Origin: Leifsonia sp052114085 | GTDB lineage: Bacteria; Actinomycetota; Actinomycetes; Actinomycetales; Microbacteriaceae | Assembly: GCF_052114085.1 (NCBI RefSeq) | Contig: NZ_JBFREB010000001.1 | Span: 3,410,001 to 3,474,000 of the forward strand | Direction of reading: 5' to 3' | DNA length: 64,000 nucleotides | Shown here: positions 10,301 through 16,280 of the stretch, in pieces | Numbering within the stretch: the stretch's first letter is position 1 | How the letters are laid out: every line of letters begins with the position of its first letter | Notes under the pieces: generated by a model | What the model was told of the DNA's origin: nothing | The model's input: the letters and a program-made list of their open reading frames with translations, nothing else | Databases searched by the model: none | Translations under genes and position numbers: made by a program

Positions 10301-11128
10301 TGTGAAGGTCACGTTCCCCGTCGCCGAGTCCTTCGACAGCGAGAGGCCCGGGGCCGCGACGCTCCAGGACCAGGAGGACCGTCCCGAGCGTCCCGGCGAC
10401 TTGAGGAGCTTCAGGGTCTCCTTCACCCCCGCCTTCTGCACCTCGTATCCCACGTCGGTACCGTCGAGTACGTCCTCGTACACGACCTTCGAACGATCGG
10501 ATCGCGAAGCCAACGGGTTCAGATTGCGGACGAGCCGAGAGTTCTTGGTCCCGACCAGGGTGAAACGGACGGTGTGACCGTCCTTCGAGACGGAGAACGC
10601 GTCGTCGGCGTTCGCATGCTCGGCGAATGACGGATGCAAGGGGTGATCCTCGACGACGCCTCCACCCAGTCCGATCGGTGAGAGCAGGCCCGTGCCGTCC
10701 ACCCCGGTCTCGATGGGGACGAATTCTCCCTCAGAGTCCCGCACGTTGATCGGGTCAGGAGAAACCAGCTCGGTCGTGGTCCCGTCCGGGTTCTTCCAGA
10801 CCGTGGAGTGTTCGTCGCGCTTTTCGACGGTCGCTCCAGCGGCGGGCCCCTTCGACGTGGACGACCGCTTAGCCGGCTCTACCGGGCGCTCGACGGTCGG
10901 CTTCTGCGGCTCGGCATCGGGTTCGGGCCGTGGCTCGGACTCGAAGTCGCCCCGCGGCACCGAGCCGGCCGGGTTCTCCGGACTCGCCGACTCCTGCTTG
11001 GGCAGGGACAGGACGTCGACGGCCTGGGGCGCGGGTTCAGCGGCTGAAGCCGGTTGCAGGTCACCCGCGACGAGCGCCGCAGCGACGATCAGCCCGACCG
11101 TTGAGAGAAGGCGAAGAGAGAAAGACAC
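4301..11128 (-). CDS. secreted Rhs/YD-repeat protein with PA14-like domains and variable C-terminal tip
   Basis: A 2275-residue protein. A signal peptide (about residues 1-29, cut after PASA) is followed by a Pro/Glu-rich linker, beta-rich domains (one fibronectin-like near 525-600, with YYWKVQVKDG), PA14-like domains near 759 and 1311 (each with a G..xYF motif and a WTGY/MTGM strand), YD repeats such as FDVLGRVVS and YDALDRLVS, and a Rhs-associated core near 2031-2131 (LYDPFGQPVD ... GRFLSVDP). The last about 144 residues are the variable tip: a Gly/Ala-rich hydrophobic stretch, then a Lys/Arg-rich tail. In known Rhs proteins the shell encloses a toxic tip. This tip has no nuclease motif I recognise and may act on membranes. 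The start is GTG with no clear ribosome site. A large cell-surface protein without toxic activity is the alternative. Confidence 0.85.
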   Translation of the reverse strand: MSFSLRLLSTVGLIVAAALVAGDLQPASAAEPAPQAVDVLSLPKQESASPENPAGSVPRGDFESEPRPEPDAEPQKPTVERPVEPAKRSSTSKGPAAGATVEKRDEHSTVWKNPDGTTTELVSPDPINVRDSEGEFVPIETGVDGTGLLSPIGLGGGVVEDHPLHPSFAEHANADDAFSVSKDGHTVRFTLVGTKNSRLVRNLNPLASRSDRSKVVYEDVLDGTDVGYEVQKAGVKETLKLLKSPGRSGRSSWSWSVAAPGLSLSKDSATGNVTFTDGSGHLVFVIPAPRMWDSSGEEGVKEPADHPVEVDLKHTGSTWKVTLTADRAWLNDNDRVYPVYVDPSVWSDNQDVHAFRSDGSTRTNTGTLVGNARANGDTFWRTVTHFDYESYFGKQITDAYIYGVVDGEGTTNAYPGGVHHATAFSYYGVGEHLSAFPVGADGFAQDPRIENRIASWVNARSAGNYLMIAGDDRGGIYSYKRLETAMYITYKDFPTAGNLVAPSPSNGGSSSINPTLAIAGATDPGGTGLAYQFLVSENPNPSAGAVWGSGWTSQTSIKVPQWALQANKTYYWKVQVKDGYDGWLGTSTVRDSATWRFATTPPPTPNADTASPVAEQVVTTVAPTFTIDPVASSSGATQYQFQVATGADANTGQVVASGWTTNTSWTPPVGTLQDGGRYSWGVSVKDGATTYLPFWAKAFTVNLRIGDAGPAPADTAGPLTVNLANGNAHLSFSSPTVQTLGGEMGLSFAYNSQQQSNRGLTARYFDVTPAAGANPAYTFGGRTAQLVRTDAAVSFDWRYGSPGPAIPADYYTVQWTGYITPPAAGNYTFGFLRDDGARLKLDGKLIADLWTIGRQDRIDWLPSTALKAGATPITVESYEADALARIELWVRDGSGKEYVVPPDWFSTSVPVLPGGWASSTALTGADGYLRAQITESAVILIDSKGGVHTYTKNPIAIGSAVPAGYTAPPGEGGVLALDKSGNVTLTDESGTAYVFDATGAVKSISTVEDTRKPSLPIASWRAGTTQLDRISDPLSALAGGGYGREVRFAYAGDSAASIGLGAADSDLAGGACPVRGGYAPPPAGMICRIIYPGHVAGWWDNTELLYNGNGQLAGILDPGPELTTFAYDSAGRLTTVRDPLANEWIIADGSRAQLALSPTTATTIAYDGSGRATSVTLPAPDGVTADARPAKTYAYGDHTTFVDVKGLDVPADGVSNGHARTVTFNDALQQQADTSASGLTARTEWNVFDQLVSSQDPQGRKSTRLYNGRHRLTDTYGPAPASCFGAGGAPEGACAVSPAHTRTAYDEGLRGLSVQYFDNTSFAGKPKAYSLGLGPADGTMSKDWATAAPVAGIPADNWSARMTGMITFPVAGTYKMSVTADDSSQLWLNDILMMADAVAGAAHASPDAVVTVAAGQSLPIRIQYWDVGSLASFALYWTPPGGTRQLIPGSALVPDYGLVTSTTIDDSAPAVAGVDPSRVTALSTSTDYGSAPWYGLPTTETVDPAGLKLTTATFYEADGAGFLRRTHRALPAATVRGIPTGTATTSTYYGDTQTLQDAWGGGVCGVPASTPQYGMLKRTTDPTNSDGVAIVSDTAYDLMGRVAGTKRNGDTEWSCKSYDGRGRVIKSTIPAFAESKARTVVTSYTASGTSAGDPLTSWVEDAAGRITTVTDLLGRTVSYTDTSGSVTSSEFDVLGRVVSKRTTYPNGGATTTSFAFNLDGSPTSVSLDGALVAQVSYDRGEPASVVFPSGADASGNGSGITLSKDAAGRVSALALTLADGSMVRDSVVRSQGGRVLLDTLSSAAADYESRYRFDGAGRLVHASIPRHEFEYGYAPAACGADPIAGSNSNRTRMVDVFDGTSSSTVDYCYDNADRLTGTVASGALPDSAWLSGKNLSVVGPGASLAYDAHGNTTRLADQTLAFDGSDRHVSTVSADGSSVSYARDALDRLVSRTAVSPTGEKSVTRYVFAGTADAPVAELDGESVLSSTTAVLPGGITVTRPMSGDAVWSYPNIHGDVVATAGPTGVLVDSLYLYDPFGQPVDLASGRVGTLAADAAVPANQPGTDSSNAWIGQHQKLYEHAGGVAVIEMGARLYVPGLGRFLSVDPIEGGTPNDYVYPDDPINEFDLTGKAAGWDWGAVADDVSGALGIAALFGCGLCGAVSAGISAARGVYQIATGDVAGGVMNLASAATFGAGKAIAVVSKAVRSVRLAKAPAYLRGKPANVAKRAAIKATHRKVMRNVVRPVRIAAYAHGVVQGAAWVHSYASRINAGRRLY

Positions 11129-11144
11129 AAGGAGGGAGAATATT

Positions 11145-11175
11145 GAGTTCCCAACTCACATACCAATACGGTATG
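11145..11175. promoter_or_regulatory. two adjacent palindromes just upstream of the Rhs gene
   Basis: GAGTT-CCC-AACTC (11145-11157) and CATACC-AATAC-GGTATG (11159-11175) are perfect inverted repeats separated by one base. They begin 17 bp before the GTG start of the Rhs gene. Two side-by-side palindromes in the leader of a single large gene suggest operator sites for a dimeric repressor or activator, or RNA hairpins near the start codon. No regulator gene is adjacent, so the factor is unknown. Confidence 0.45.
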
Positions 11176-11430
11176 GCCTAAATTGCACGCGTTCGGGCGC
11201 CGATTCCCACAACGTCATCCACAGCTTGTACCCCGTTGTGAATTACAGCGGTGTACTTTCGAAGAAAGCTTCGAGCGGCCGTGTCGTTTCGGCAAACGCC
11301 TGGTCAGAGGCATAATCACAAATCTGAGAATCTGAGAGTCCACACATCCCGCGCGTGTCCTCCACACCGATCAGGCGTTCATCCACGTCTTATCAACATG
11401 GTTATCCACAGGTGGAGAACGCGCGGGGAG
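11176..11430. other. intergenic region between the Rhs gene and the flagellar cluster
   Basis: About 255 bp without a gene. It holds a short direct repeat (AATCTGAG twice, 11322-11339), a GAAAGCTTC-type palindrome near 11259-11275, and one perfect DnaA-box match (TTATCCACA, 11402-11410) with weaker relatives nearby. It must carry the Rhs promoter and the 3' end of the flagellar operon. I could not assign a -10/-35 pair or a tRNA. Confidence 0.4.
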
Positions 11431-11751
11431 TCAGCCGATCAGATCGAAGTAGACGGGGTGCGGCCCGACTTCCGACCGGGGTACAGCTCGGACGGCCGCG
11501 AGGTGCCGGGCGGTAGTCTGACGCACATCCTCCAGGTAACGGATGGTGTGCAGCTGCGCCTCGAGCAGGCGCGCGGCGCGCTCCTGCAGTTCCGGCGGGA
11601 TGGGGCCCAGCGCGATCGGCGGGCGCCAGGGGACAGGGTCGACCTTGGCGAGCGCTCCGTGCAGCTCGTGCTCCATCCGATCGAGAGCGTCCGACCAGGC
11701 GACGGCGTCCTCGCGGACGGGCTCGTCCTCGCGGACGACCTCAGGCGACAC
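11431..11751 (-). CDS. small flagellar-cluster protein at the FliT position
   Basis: A 106-residue, mainly helical acidic protein with a GTG start at 11751, overlapping the end of fliS by 11 nt. It contains helix-forming segments (DALDRMEHELHGAL; ELQERAARLLEAQLHTI), and no membrane segment. In many flagellar operons the gene after fliS encodes FliT, the export chaperone for the cap protein FliD, or another small accessory protein. The size and helical nature fit, but sequence identity to FliT cannot be claimed by eye. It is the last gene of the minus-strand fliD-fliS group. Confidence 0.6.
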   Translation of the reverse strand: MSPEVVREDEPVREDAVAWSDALDRMEHELHGALAKVDPVPWRPPIALGPIPPELQERAARLLEAQLHTIRYLEDVRQTTARHLAAVRAVPRSEVGPHPVYFDLIG

Positions 11752-12178
11752 CGAGGTCCCGATCCGCTTCCGTCGCCACGGGGACCGCCGGCAGCAGGCG
11801 AGCGGCCTCGTGCCAGGTCTGGCGCAGAGGCTCGGCGAGCTCGATCGCCTCGCGCACCTTTGCCGGGTCGCGCTCGATCATCCCTCCGACGATCAGATCC
11901 GCGAGGTAGCCGTACAGCTGGAGGAGGCCCTCGGCGCCGTCCCAGAGCTCCACCCGGAGGGTGCCCGCCAGCTCGGCCACGATCTGGTCGGCGTGGCGCA
12001 GGTTCTCCCACGCGGTCGGCCACTGGGCAGCCTCGAGCGCGGACTCGCCGCGGGTGAGGTCGAGCAGCAGGCGGTCGTACAGCATCGTGAGCAGACGGGC
12101 CGGGCTCGCCGAGAGGACGCTGTCGCGGTTGTATGCGGAGAGCTTGGCCGCCGCCGAGGTGAGGACGTTCATGTTCAT
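11741..12178 (-). CDS. fliS: flagellar export chaperone FliS
   Basis: A 145-residue helical protein. It carries the FliS hallmark near the N-terminus, where a Tyr/Asn pair is followed by a helix (AYNRDSVLSASPARLLTMLYD) with the typical P..L..MLYD motif. FliS binds the disordered C-terminus of flagellin in the cytoplasm, prevents early polymerisation and hands it to the export gate. The ATG at 12178 overlaps the fliD stop (ATGA), so the two are translationally coupled; a second ATG lies two codons in. The length is slightly above the usual 125-135. The assignment is supported by both sequence and its place between fliD and the small FliT-position gene. Confidence 0.9.
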   Translation of the reverse strand: MNMNVLTSAAAKLSAYNRDSVLSASPARLLTMLYDRLLLDLTRGESALEAAQWPTAWENLRHADQIVAELAGTLRVELWDGAEGLLQLYGYLADLIVGGMIERDPAKVREAIELAEPLRQTWHEAARLLPAVPVATEADRDLGVA

Positions 12179-13560
12179 GAGCTCGCAGTCGGGAGTGAGG
12201 AGAGCTGGCCGGTGAGCCAGGAGGACTGGGATTGCAGCTGCTGCAGCTGCACCTCGAGGTTGGCGTACGTCTTCTCGAGTGTCGACCGCCGGTCGGTGAG
12301 GCGTGTGTCCCAGTCGGTGATCTGGTCGTTGAGGTCTTTGACGGTGGACTGCTCGCCCTTGATCCGCAGGGAGAGCGACCCGGTGTAGGTGTCGCTGGCG
12401 GCAGTCGAGGCGTCCGCCACCCGCTGTGCGATCGTGGTGAGCGCAGCTTTCACCGTGGTGGGGTCGGCCGCCATGGCCGCGCTGAAGACGTTCTGGTCGA
12501 AGGCGACCGTGCCGTCGCGCTGGATACTGATGCCGTAGGTGGAGGGCGAAACGCCGTTGATGGGGGAGCTGATCGCATCCACCAGCTTCTGGTTGGCGTC
12601 GCGTGCGGTCGAGTCGCCGGTGAACGCACCACCGGTCACCACCGTGCCGCCGGCCGAATCGGTGGTCGTCGAGACGGCCTGCTTCGACCCGATGAAGGAG
12701 AAGATGTCGTTGACGCTCGTGACGAGAGAGTTGGCGGCGGCCGTCAGGCTCTTGTCGTCGCGCGCCACGGTCAGGGTGACGGGAGTGCTGGATGCGGCGG
12801 ACACCGTCACGGCGACGCCGGGCAGCACGTCGGCGAACGTGTTCGACGAGCTGGTGACGGTCTGCGCGGCGCCCGTCCCGGCCCAGAGCGTGAGTTGCGC
12901 ATCCTGGGCCGCCCGCACCTGGGCAGCGCCGGGTTCGGTGAGCAGGTTCGTCGCCGTGCCGGCGGTGACGTCGGCGGGAGTACCGCGGTACGCGGTGAAT
13001 GAGCCGGCGACCCCGGTCTTCGTCGAGCTGAGCTGCAGCCGGTAGAGCTGCTGGCCGGTGGCCGGGTCCAGTCCGGCTGCGACGCGGGTGGCGCTGACGC
13101 CCACTCCCGCCTGGTTGATCGCCGCGGCGACGTCGGCGAGGGATGAGCTGCCCGCGGTGATCTGCTTGACGGTTCCGTCGGCCGCGACGAAGGTGAGCGT
13201 CGGCGGCTGATCGGGCCACTGCGTCAACGGGCCGGTGACCGTGACCTGGGACTGCGCCAGCTTGTCCACGGTGAAGTCGATGGTGCCGTCCACGGCGCCG
13301 GCCCCTGCGGTCGCAACGGCGGCAGTCGAACTGGCGGAGGCGGTGTGCAGGTCGGTGCCGGCCGGCTTCGCGAGCTTCGCGGCGGCGTCGGCCAGGGCCG
13401 CGACCTTCGTGTTGAGTGCCTGCATCGCGGTGATGTAGGTCGTGGAGTCGGTGACCTTGTTCTTCAGCAGGGTCTGCGGGATCGCCTCGGCCTGCATCAG
13501 GCTGTTGATCAGGTCCGTCGTCTTCAGGCCACTGATGAGCCCGTCGATGGCCATGCTCAT
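12175..13560 (-). CDS. fliD: flagellar hook-associated protein 2 (filament cap) FliD
   Basis: A 461-residue protein. The N-terminus (MSMAIDGLISGLKTTDLINS) is the conserved FliD start, a helical region that forms coiled coils in the cap pentamer. The middle is variable and Ser/Thr/Ala-rich, and the C-terminus is a helical coiled coil (about residues 400-450). FliD caps the growing filament outside the cell and helps flagellin fold in. The length is typical for a short actinobacterial version. The ATG at 13560 has GTAGGAGGGAG upstream. An inverted repeat between fliC and fliD suggests partial termination before this gene. Confidence 0.92.
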   Translation of the reverse strand: MSMAIDGLISGLKTTDLINSLMQAEAIPQTLLKNKVTDSTTYITAMQALNTKVAALADAAAKLAKPAGTDLHTASASSTAAVATAGAGAVDGTIDFTVDKLAQSQVTVTGPLTQWPDQPPTLTFVAADGTVKQITAGSSSLADVAAAINQAGVGVSATRVAAGLDPATGQQLYRLQLSSTKTGVAGSFTAYRGTPADVTAGTATNLLTEPGAAQVRAAQDAQLTLWAGTGAAQTVTSSSNTFADVLPGVAVTVSAASSTPVTLTVARDDKSLTAAANSLVTSVNDIFSFIGSKQAVSTTTDSAGGTVVTGGAFTGDSTARDANQKLVDAISSPINGVSPSTYGISIQRDGTVAFDQNVFSAAMAADPTTVKAALTTIAQRVADASTAASDTYTGSLSLRIKGEQSTVKDLNDQITDWDTRLTDRRSTLEKTYANLEVQLQQLQSQSSWLTGQLSSLPTASS

Positions 13561-13600
13561 GCGGTGGTCTCCCTCCTACGACGGTTGGTGCGGTGTGGTT

Positions 13601-13642
13601 CGGCGGCCGGGACGCGCTTTGGGGTCGACGCCCCGGCCGCCG
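13601..13642 (-). terminator. hairpin between fliC and fliD
   Basis: An 11-bp perfect inverted repeat (CGGCGGCCGGG and its complement) with a 20-base loop lies just after the fliC stop. There is no T-run, so it could be a weak intrinsic terminator or a 3'-stabilising structure that keeps fliC transcript levels above those of fliD. Confidence 0.5.
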
Positions 13643-13648
13643 GGCCTA

Positions 13649-14485
13649 CTAGCGGAGCAGCTGCAGGACGCCCTGGTTGGACTGGTTCGCCTGAGCGAGC
13701 ATCGCGGTACCGGCCTGCGACAGGATGTTGGAGCGGGTGTACTTCACCATCTCCTCCGCCATGTCGGTGTCGGTGATGCGGCTGGACGCGGCCGAGAGGT
13801 TCTCCTTCGAGACGTTCAGGCTGCGCACGGCCGACTCGAACCGGTTCTGCGAAGCACCGAGCTCCGAGCGGGCGGTCGAGATCGCGGTGATCGCGGTGTC
13901 GATCGACGTGATCGTCGTGTTCGCCGCCGCGTTGGTGGTGACGTCGAAGCCGGTGGCACCGGCGGCGCCGGCGAGGGTGCCCACCGAGGTCGCGACGTCA
14001 GCCAGGTTGACCTTGATGGTGTCGTTCGCGGTCGCACCCGCGCCCACCTGGAAGTTCAGCGCGCCGCCCTTGAGCAGGTCGATCCCGTTGAAGTTGGTGC
14101 CCTGCGTGATGCGGTCGAGCTCCTTGCCCAGCTCGTCGGCCTCCGTCTGGATCGCCTTGCGCGAGTCGACGGAGTTCGAGTCGTTGCCGCCCTGCACCGC
14201 GAGATCGCGCATGCGCTGCAGGATGGAGTGGACCTCGGTGAGCGAACCTTCAGCGGTCTGCACGACGCTGATGCCGTCCTGAGCGTTGCGGGCGGCGACG
14301 GTCAGACCGCCGACCTGCGACTTCAGGCCCTCCGAGATGGCGAGGCCGGCCGCGTCGTCCGCCGCACGGTTGATGCGGAGGCCGCTGGACAGCTTCTCGA
14401 GCGACTTCGAGAGGTCGCCCTGCGTGTTGTTCAGGTTGCGGTAGGCGTTGTTCGCCGCGATGTTGGTGTTGATCTGCATACCCAT
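13649..14485 (-). CDS. fliC: flagellin
   Basis: A 278-residue flagellin with the two conserved ends and a short variable middle. The N-terminal D0/D1 part begins MGMQINTNIAANNAYRNLNN and contains EKLSSGLRINRAADDAAGLA. The C-terminal part contains the arginine-rich assembly segment and ends ANQSNQGVLQLLR. Monomers are exported through the flagellum and polymerise into the filament. The ATG at 14485 follows GGAGGAAACATC. A sigma-28 type promoter lies 60-90 bp upstream. The compact central region implies a thin outer D2/D3 surface, common in Actinobacteria. Confidence 0.96.
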   Translation of the reverse strand: MGMQINTNIAANNAYRNLNNTQGDLSKSLEKLSSGLRINRAADDAAGLAISEGLKSQVGGLTVAARNAQDGISVVQTAEGSLTEVHSILQRMRDLAVQGGNDSNSVDSRKAIQTEADELGKELDRITQGTNFNGIDLLKGGALNFQVGAGATANDTIKVNLADVATSVGTLAGAAGATGFDVTTNAAANTTITSIDTAITAISTARSELGASQNRFESAVRSLNVSKENLSAASSRITDTDMAEEMVKYTRSNILSQAGTAMLAQANQSNQGVLQLLR

Positions 14486-14544
14486 GATGTTTCCTCCATG
14501 ATGTGGGTGGTGGTGCGCGGCCCTTCCGTGGTCCGCATCAGCCT

Positions 14545-14571
14545 CTATCGGCTGTCGCTGCCGTCCCGTTA
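14545..14571 (-). promoter_or_regulatory. sigma-28 promoter of fliC
   Basis: On the minus strand TAAC, exactly 15 bases, then GCCGATAG. This matches the flagellar sigma-28 consensus TAAA-N15-GCCGATAA at 10 of 12 positions with perfect spacing. It lies between the sigma gene stop and the flagellin start, giving a leader of about 50 nt. Confidence 0.8.
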
Positions 14572-14582
14572 GCGGTGCGTCG

Positions 14583-15395
14583 TCAGGACGCCCGCGCCGA
14601 GCTCGGCGACGTGGGGGAGAGGCGCGAGACGCCCGCGACCGCGTGCTGCGCGAGACGTGCCAGATAGGCACTGCGCCGGGCCTGGGAGGTCTTCGCCTCG
14701 ATGACGACGGGGTCGCCGTCGTCGGAGTAGTGGGTCGCCAATCCCTCGCGCATGAGGCGGATGGCCTCCGAGCGCTGCTGCGAGACGGCGGAGTGGGTGA
14801 TCCCGAGCTCCTCGGCGATCTCCGTCACCGTGCGGTCGTCGAAGTAGATCGCCTCCACGATGGAGCGCATCCGGTCGGGGAGGGCGGCGACGGCTGCGCG
14901 GATGTACCCGGTCTGCTCGTCGGCCAGGAGCGAATCCTCGGGGCCGGTCATCTCGGAGACGAGCAGCGGCTCGATCGTCTCATCGAGGGCGGAGACGGTC
15001 CGCGAGGCGTCGGCCAGACCGGCGGCCGCCGTCTCGCGGTCGACGCCGAGGGCGTTCGCGATCTCGTCGACGCTCGGCGCGCGACCGAGAGACGAGGTCA
15101 GGCTCTCCTGCACCGCGAGGGTCTCCTTGATGCGCTTGCGCGCGCCGCGGGTGGCCCAGTCGGAGGCACGCAGCTCGTCGGAGAGCGCGCCGACGATACG
15201 GGTGCGGGCGTAGGCGCCGAACGGGACACCGGTCGTGGCGTCGTAGGCGTCGGCCGCCTGGACGAGGGCGACGGACCCGGCGGAGGCCAGGTCGTCGCGC
15301 GACAGGTGCGTAGCGCGGGAGCACAGGTCGGAGACCAGGTAGCCGACAAGCGGCAGGTTCTCGACGACGAGCGCGTTGCGTTCGTTCCGGTTCAC
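14583..15395 (-). CDS. fliA: flagellar/motility sigma factor (FliA/WhiG type)
   Basis: A 270-residue sigma-70 family protein. Region 2 covers about residues 10-80, with LVGYLVSDLC and the promoter-melting stretch AYDATTGVPFGAYARTRIVG. Region 3 contains SLGRAPSVDEIANALGV. Region 4 holds the helix-turn-helix VTEIAEELGITHSAVSQQRS near 195-215. It recruits RNA polymerase to late flagellar promoters, two of which flank it. The C-terminal about 35 residues are an extra basic and Ser/Pro-rich tail. No anti-sigma FlgM gene is seen nearby. It is divergent from flgN-flgK-flgL-fliW, so it sits at the regulatory centre of the cluster. Confidence 0.88.
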   Translation of the reverse strand: MNRNERNALVVENLPLVGYLVSDLCSRATHLSRDDLASAGSVALVQAADAYDATTGVPFGAYARTRIVGALSDELRASDWATRGARKRIKETLAVQESLTSSLGRAPSVDEIANALGVDRETAAAGLADASRTVSALDETIEPLLVSEMTGPEDSLLADEQTGYIRAAVAALPDRMRSIVEAIYFDDRTVTEIAEELGITHSAVSQQRSEAIRLMREGLATHYSDDGDPVVIEAKTSQARRSAYLARLAQHAVAGVSRLSPTSPSSARAS

Positions 15396-15748
15396 GCTGG
15401 GTGACCCCTCTTCATCGGACGGATACGTTGCGGCGACCTCTTCGGAAAAGTCGTCTCTCGGTACTCGGGCGGTGCTGTGGACGCTCGGACTTAGTCGGGT
15501 GCCGAACGGGTTGCTAGGGGTCTTTCGTTGTTTACGGTAACAATTCGAGAGTGCTCAGATTGCATGCTCTCTGCCCCCACTACGGGGCAGCCCGTACCCC
15601 CAGTACGGGGAATACTGACACCTGCCTATGAAGCGGTAGGTCGCATCCACGTCGGGCCGCCCGCGACGCCTAACATCAGGCGCAAGCGTGCCGATTGTGT
15701 GGAGAGGCGGGGACAGCATCCACCGCCCTTCAGACCCGAGGAGACCAG
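15396..15748. promoter_or_regulatory. divergent control region between fliA and flgN
   Basis: About 350 bp without a gene. Around 15574-15609 there are CCCCC-ACTA-CGGGG and, just after it, the perfect inverted repeat CCCGTAC-CCCCA-GTACGGG (15591-15609). Together they form a doubled operator-like pattern with near-identical ACTACGGGG/AGTACGGGG halves. The region must contain the fliA promoter on the minus strand and holds the sigma-28 promoter of flgN on the plus strand. The factor that binds the repeats is not identifiable here. Confidence 0.5.
15671..15697 (+). promoter_or_regulatory. sigma-28 promoter of flgN-flgK-flgL-fliW
   Basis: TAAC, exactly 15 bases, then GCCGATTG: the same pattern as the fliC promoter with the flagellar sigma spacing. 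It lies about 50 bp before the GTG start of flgN. Confidence 0.75.
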
Positions 15749-16276
15749 GTGCGCACATCGACTCACGAGGAAGTTGGTAGCGACATGGCCGCGAGTGAGC
15801 TTTCAGCGCAGCTGTGGAAGGAGCGCGAGCTCCTGGAGCTCCTGCTGTTCAAGCTGGAGGAGGAGCAGCTGCTCCTGATCGCCGGCAAGTCCCGCTGGAT
15901 CTCGCACGCCACCCGTGAAGTCGAGCAGGTCATCGAGCGGATGCGCGCCGTCGGGCTCGCCCGCACCGTCGAGGTCGCCGCGCTCGCCGACGAGTGGGGG
16001 ATCGGCCCGGATGCGACCCTGCGCGAGCTCGCGACCGCCGCACCCGACGGCATCTGGTCCGACATCTTCGGGTCGCACCTCGCCGCCCTGACCGAACTCA
16101 CCGCCCAGATCGCGGAGGTGCGCGACACCAACGAGCGCCTGCTGCGCGAGGCCGCCCGCTCGACGCAGGAGACGCTGAGCTCGCTGTCCGGTGCGGGCGA
16201 CGACCCCGGCGTGTACGGCGCGGGGGGCACCGGCAGCCTGGGCGACACGGCGCGCTTCTTCGACACGGAGGCTTGA
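15749..16276 (+). CDS. flgN: flagellar hook-filament junction chaperone, FlgN type
   Basis: A 175-residue, largely helical acidic protein. The early coiled-coil stretch LWKERELLELLLFKLEEEQ is typical of FlgN. FlgN binds the C-termini of FlgK and FlgL in the cytoplasm and delivers them to the export apparatus, and flgK and flgL follow directly. The GTG at 15749 has GAGGAG 5 nt upstream and is preferred. An ATG at 15785 (MAASELSAQ) is the alternative and has a more distant purine run. A Gly-rich tail (GDDPGVYGAGGTGS) precedes the stop. FlgN sequences diverge widely, so the call rests partly on gene order. Confidence 0.8.
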   Translation: MRTSTHEEVGSDMAASELSAQLWKERELLELLLFKLEEEQLLLIAGKSRWISHATREVEQVIERMRAVGLARTVEVAALADEWGIGPDATLRELATAAPDGIWSDIFGSHLAALTELTAQIAEVRDTNERLLREAARSTQETLSSLSGAGDDPGVYGAGGTGSLGDTARFFDTEA

Positions 16277-16280
16277 CCCG

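Noticed and set aside
1..11128. Mobile element or phage origin for the Rhs locus
   Set aside because: No transposase, integrase, terminal repeats or tRNA target seen; the decay pattern fits cassette exchange by recombination instead.
11741..13219. 492-codon minus frame covering fliS and most of fliD
   Set aside because: Only the last 145 codons are fliS; the front part is the wrong frame of fliD and Arg/His-rich.
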